Assembly: GCA_046728935.1 (NCBI GenBank)
Contig: JBKPFS010000119.1
Span: 1-8,277 of the forward strand
Direction: 5' to 3'
Length of the DNA stretch: 8,277 bases
Origin: DATAFO01 sp046728935
GTDB taxonomy: Bacteria; Actinomycetota; Thermoleophilia; Solirubrobacterales; 70-9
The translations under genes and the position numbers were made by a program. Positions 4,923-8,277 of the stretch are shown here, in pieces; positions within the stretch are counted from its first letter, which is position 1, and each line of letters starts with the position of its first letter. A model generated the notes under the pieces. That model was not told the DNA's origin. It worked only from the letters and a program-made list of their open reading frames with translations, and searched no databases.

Positions 4923-7900
4923 GTGACGTCCGAACGCCGGCTGCCCGCCGGCACTGTGACCTTTCTCGTAGCTGACGACAGCGTCGAGGTGTTCGCGACT
5001 GCAACGGAGGCCATTTCGGCCGCCGCCGCCCAGCGTGCCGACGGCGCGGCGGCAGCCCGCGTGGCTTTGACGACCGGTGATGGCCAGATCGGTCCCGACG
5101 GTCAGTACCGTGGGCCCGCCCTCGATCGCGGCGTTCGCCTACGCGACGTCGCCCAGCCGGGCCACGTTCTCGTGTGTGACGTCACCGCCTCCCTGGCGGC
5201 TCAGGCGGTGCCGGAGGGCCAGAGGCTCGCGGATCTTGGCGTTCATCGGTTGCATGTCCTGGCGCAGCCCGAGCGCATCTTCGAGCTGGTCGATATGCGA
5301 ATTGGGCCAGTCATGCCTGGCCTGTTGACGCTCGACGTCGAGCCCAACAACCTGCCGGTGCAGCTCACCACCTTCGTCGGCCGCCGGGACGAGCTCTCCT
5401 CGATCGCCGACCTGATCTCGTCGTCTCGGTTATTGACCCTGACCGGCCCGCCCGGGTGCGGCAAGACCCGACTGGCTGCCCAGACGGCCGCCGAGCAGAT
5501 CGAGCGTTGGCCAAACGGCGCGTGGTGGGTAGACCTGTGCGCAGTCACCGATGCCGCCTCGGTCGCAGGGCAGGTGGCGGCAGCGACGGGCGTCCTCGTT
5601 GAACCTCGGGCCGGCGCCTTGCGGGCGCTCACCGTGCATCTCCGCGACCGTCGGCTCCTGGTGTGCTTGGACAACTGCGAGCAGGTCCTCGACGGCGCCG
5701 CCGAAGTAGTCGAGACGCTGCTGCGCGCCTGTCCCGACGTGTCAGTCCTTGCCGAGAGCCGCTCGGGGTGTCAGGCGAAGTCGTGTGGCGGGTCCCGCCC
5801 ATCAGCGACGGCGAGGCGCTTGCCCTGTTCGTCGAGCGGGCGAGCCGGGTGCGACCCTGGCTCGCGCTCGACACCGCCAATGAGTCGGTCGTCCGCTCAA
5901 TCTGTCGCGAACTTGACGGGATCCCATTGGCCATTGAGCTCGCCGCGGCATGGATGGGGACACTGACGCCTTCGCAAATAGCGGCTCGGCTCGACGCCCG
6001 CCTGGCGCTCCTCGTTCGTGGGCCCCGTCGCGCCGTGCCTCGCCAACAGACCATGGCAGCCGCGATCGAGTGGAGTCACGACCTCCTCCGAGAGCCAGCG
6101 CGTGGCGTGTTCCGACGCCTCGCCGTCTTCGCGGGCGGCTTCACCCTCGATGCCGCATGCGCCGTGTGCTCGAGCGACGACATCGACGCCGCGAGCATGC
6201 TCGACCTGGTCGGCGATCTCGTCGAAAAGTCCCTCGTCGTAGCCGACGAGTTGGACGGAGACGGCCGGTACCGACTGCTCGAGACCATTCGTCAGTACGC
6301 CCTCGACCGGCTCGCCGACGCCGGCGAGGAACACGACGTGCGCATCCGGCACTTCGACTACTTCACCCGCATCGCCGAGGCGGCCGATCACGACGTCGTC
6401 CATGTCGATGAAGACGACGCGTTGCGGCGCTTGTCGGCTGAGCACGACAACCTTCGATCCGCGTTGGAGTGGGCGTTCGCAGCCGGAGACCCAGACCGAC
6501 CACGCCGGCTCTCGGCGGCCATGATCCATCTGTGGCGGCTCGGAGGCCACCCCGTCGAGGGCTTGCGCTACCTGCGCCGTACTCGACCTCATGCCCGACG
6601 ACCGGACGTCGCGGCAGGCGCAGCTGCTTTGTGGCGTCGCCGCCGTCGCAATTCCGGGCGGGCAGGTCGCCGTCATTGCTGAGGCCGCCGAGCGCGCCTA
6701 TGCCGTTGCCAGCGAATGTCGCGACGACACGTACGCCGCCCGCGCCCTGTTCCTCCTCGCGTTCGTCCAGGCCTTCGTCGACTTCGACCGGTCGTGGACT
6801 CTCTGCCTCGACGCCCGCGAGCACGCCGACCGCGCACATGATCCGTTAGTGGCCGATGGCGCCAAGATCGCCCAGGGGATCCTGCTCTCGCACCGGGATC
6901 GCTTCGCCGACGCTCGGCCGCTACTGCGCGACGGTTATGAAGGCTGCGTTCGCCGCGGGAACCGGTACTTCGCCGCGCTCGCGCTCAACTATCTCGACGA
7001 CGAGGCGCTGCTGACGGGCCAGATCGGTCTCGCGTGCGAGCTTGCCGAGGAAGCCCTCGCGGTCGCCGAGCCCCTGGCGGACTTCCAATGCGTCGGCCAG
7101 GCGCTCGCGCACCTGGCGCTGGCGCGCGGCTACGCCGGGGACATCGAGGGCGCATGCCGGCTGCTTGATCCCGTCGTCCGCTCGATCGACGACGCCGACT
7201 ATCGAACGTACGTTCCTCGCCTCGTCCCCACCTTGGGCAAGCTGCACCTCTGGGCAGCGGACTACGAAGTGGCCCTCGCATGGTTCGAGCGCGACGTCCG
7301 CCACGCCGACCCCATCTCGCCCAGCCAAATCGTGGCCCGTTCGCTGCCCGGACTGGCGGCCGCGCTGCGCCAGCTACGGCGCGACGACGAAGCAAACGAG
7401 CGCGCTGAGCAGGCGATCGCGACCGCTCGCCACCTGGAGATGTGGCACGTCGTCGCCGACGCCCTCGAACAGGCGGCCCACCTCGCTGCGCGCGACGACA
7501 CCGGGACAGCTGAGAACCTCCACCACGAAGCCCTCGCCCTCCGGGTCGAACACGGGCTGCGTACTGCGTACGTCGACAGCCTGGACGCGCTCGCCGCTCT
7601 CGCCATCGACGCCGAGAGCCTGCCCGAGGCAGCGCGCATCTACGCCGCCAGCTCGGTCGCGCGCGACGCCATCAGCTACCCGCGACGTCCCGCGGACGAA
7701 CCCGAGTACGGAGCGGCTGTCCACCGGCTGCGATCGGCGCTCGGCGAGCGCACGTTCGCGACGGTCTGGGCCGAGGGCGCAACCTTGACGCTCGACGACG
7801 CAGTGGCTTACGTCCGCCGGGCCCGGGGCGCTCGGGGCAGGCCGACGTCCGGGTGGGACAGCCTGACCCCCGCCGAACTCGACGTCGTGCGACTCGCAGC

Positions 7901-8093
7901 CGAGGGTCTGACCAATCCCGAGATCGGCCAGCGCCTGTTCATGAGCCGTGGCACGGTGAAGACCCACCTCGCCCACGTCTTCGCCAAGGTCGGCGTCGCG
8001 AACCGCACCGAGCTTGCGACGATGGCGCAGGCTCGGCTCCAACGACATGCCCCTCGTAGAACACCCGACCACCCGCGGACCACAGGACCTTGA
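4923..8093 (+). pseudogene. Cyclase-homology/NB-ARC/LuxR transcriptional regulator (Rv0386-like), with two frameshifts
   Basis: Starts at GTG 4923 and ends at TGA 8091-8093, about 1,057 codons. Residues 7-123 are a class III cyclase-homology domain (LPAGTVTFL, later GPALDRGVRLRD and LADLGVHRLHVL..PERIFELV) with its metal-binding part deleted. LPVQLTTFVGRRDEL (144-158) begins the ATPase: Walker A GPPGCGKT (175-182) and Walker B LLVCLDN (245-251). After codon 280 (5760-5762) homology moves to another frame: EPLGVSGEVVWRVPPIS from 5756, then GIPLAIELAAAW (5917 on), QQTMAAAIEWSHDLL, FRRLAVFAGGFTLDAAC and LLETIRQYALDRLAD. Near 6577 it returns to the first frame (VLDLMPDD). A helical, TPR-like region follows to about 7700, then a LuxR helix-turn-helix (7863-8039) with LTPAELDVVRLAAEGLTNPEIG and SRGTVKTHL. 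The two breaks offset each other, but the middle 270 codons stay out of frame. If real, only a truncated N-terminal product (to 5966) is made from this start. It probably controls the divergent enzyme genes. Domain identity is sure; loss of function depends on the sequence being correct. Confidence 0.9.
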
Positions 8094-8146
8094 GCCAACG
8101 AGCAGTTCGCGGCTGGGGTCCGCCGATGCTGAGATCAACAAGGGAG

Positions 8147-8159
8147 CACGGGTCCCGTG
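8147..8159. repeat. 13-bp perfect palindrome after the regulator
   Basis: CACGGG-T-CCCGTG, 6-bp arms around one base, in the 102-bp gap between two convergent genes. The one-base centre makes it a poor hairpin loop and more like a protein-binding dyad, but at this GC content chance is possible. Confidence 0.35.
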
Positions 8160-8185
8160 TACCTCCCCGCTGGTCACCGACCACC

Positions 8186-8205
8186 GGCCCGCTATTCAGT
8201 GGGCC
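8186..8205. terminator. Hairpin between convergent genes, candidate terminator
   Basis: GGCCCGCT (8186-8193), loop ATTC, AGTGGGCC (8198-8205): an 8-bp stem with one G-U pair. It overlaps the stop (8198-8196) of the minus-strand gene and lies 93 nt after the regulator stop. A smaller hairpin, TGGTC-ACC-GACCA, sits at 8171-8183. No T-run follows on either strand, so it is not a classical rho-independent terminator. T-poor terminators of this kind have been proposed in high-GC actinobacteria. Confidence 0.4.
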
Positions 8206-8277
8206 TTGCTGATGACCTCGACGGCCTCCTGCACAGTGGTGTAGGTGCGAGGTTCCCACGGGTGCCCGCTGGAAGAC
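8196..8277 (-). CDS. 3' end of an unidentified gene, last 26 residues
   Basis: Entering from the right edge on the minus strand, a frame reads SSSGHPWEPRTYTTVQEAV then EVISKAH and ends with TGA at 8198-8196. Its composition is protein-like and the terminal VQEAVEVIS looks like a closing amphipathic helix. The stop falls just outside the regulator on the opposite strand, as expected for convergent genes. I cannot name the family from 26 residues. Other minus frames here are Arg/Gly-rich and less plausible. Confidence 0.5.
   Translation of the reverse strand, partial: SSSGHPWEPRTYTTVQEAVEVISKAH

Noticed and set aside
8147..8159. 13-bp palindrome as a rho-independent terminator
   Set aside because: A one-base loop and no T-run; the hairpin at 8186-8205 is the better candidate.
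7374..8177. 267-codon minus-strand frame under the regulator C-terminus
   Set aside because: Shadow of the helical region and LuxR domain, with no motifs of its own.

Overview
The window is GC-rich, with strong G/C preference at third codon positions. Its protein families point to an actinobacterium: a PAP2 phosphatase, an EHN-type epoxide hydrolase, an HSL-type esterase, a SnoaL-like protein and a large cyclase/ATPase/LuxR regulator like the Mycobacterium tuberculosis Rv0386/Rv1358/Rv2488c group. The genus cannot be fixed from the sequence. No tRNA, rRNA, CRISPR array, insertion sequence or phage gene was seen.

Layout. Positions 1-569 (minus) hold the N-terminal 189 residues of a membrane PAP2-family phosphatase that runs off the left edge. 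Positions 711-4785 hold a minus-strand run of small-molecule enzymes. In transcription order these are a SnoaL-like protein (4785-4375), a small dimeric alpha/beta-barrel protein (4214-3918), a short-chain dehydrogenase (3894-3129), a possible 69-residue ORF (3103-2894), an HSL-family alpha/beta hydrolase (2921-2013) and an epoxide hydrolase (1890-711). Opposite them, across 137 bp, a large regulator gene runs rightward (4923-8093). It has a shrunken cyclase-homology domain, an NB-ARC-like ATPase, a helical repeat region and a C-terminal LuxR helix-turn-helix. Its stop faces the 3' end of another minus-strand gene that enters from the right edge (8277-8196), with a hairpin over that gene's stop.

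How they may work together. The divergent layout suggests that the regulator controls the enzyme run. The enzymes (epoxide hydrolase, carboxylester or lactone hydrolase, NAD(P)-dependent alcohol dehydrogenase, SnoaL-like and ABM-like proteins) look like part of a catabolic or tailoring pathway for a hydrophobic cyclic or terpenoid-like compound. No monooxygenase is present, so the substrate is unknown.

The most notable signal is damage. Three of the main genes cannot be read in one frame: the epoxide hydrolase once, the dehydrogenase once, and the regulator twice, with the second shift restoring the original frame. Family motifs and codon bias continue across each break. At least one break fits loss of one copy of a 7-bp tandem repeat. 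Either this is a recently decaying cluster or the sequence carries several small indels. A second oddity is a 33-bp direct repeat (30 of 33 identical) upstream of the hydrolase and of the barrel protein. All three of its differences fall at the third codon position of one reading frame, so it looks like a relic of duplicated coding sequence. I found no convincing new defence, mobile or RNA system.
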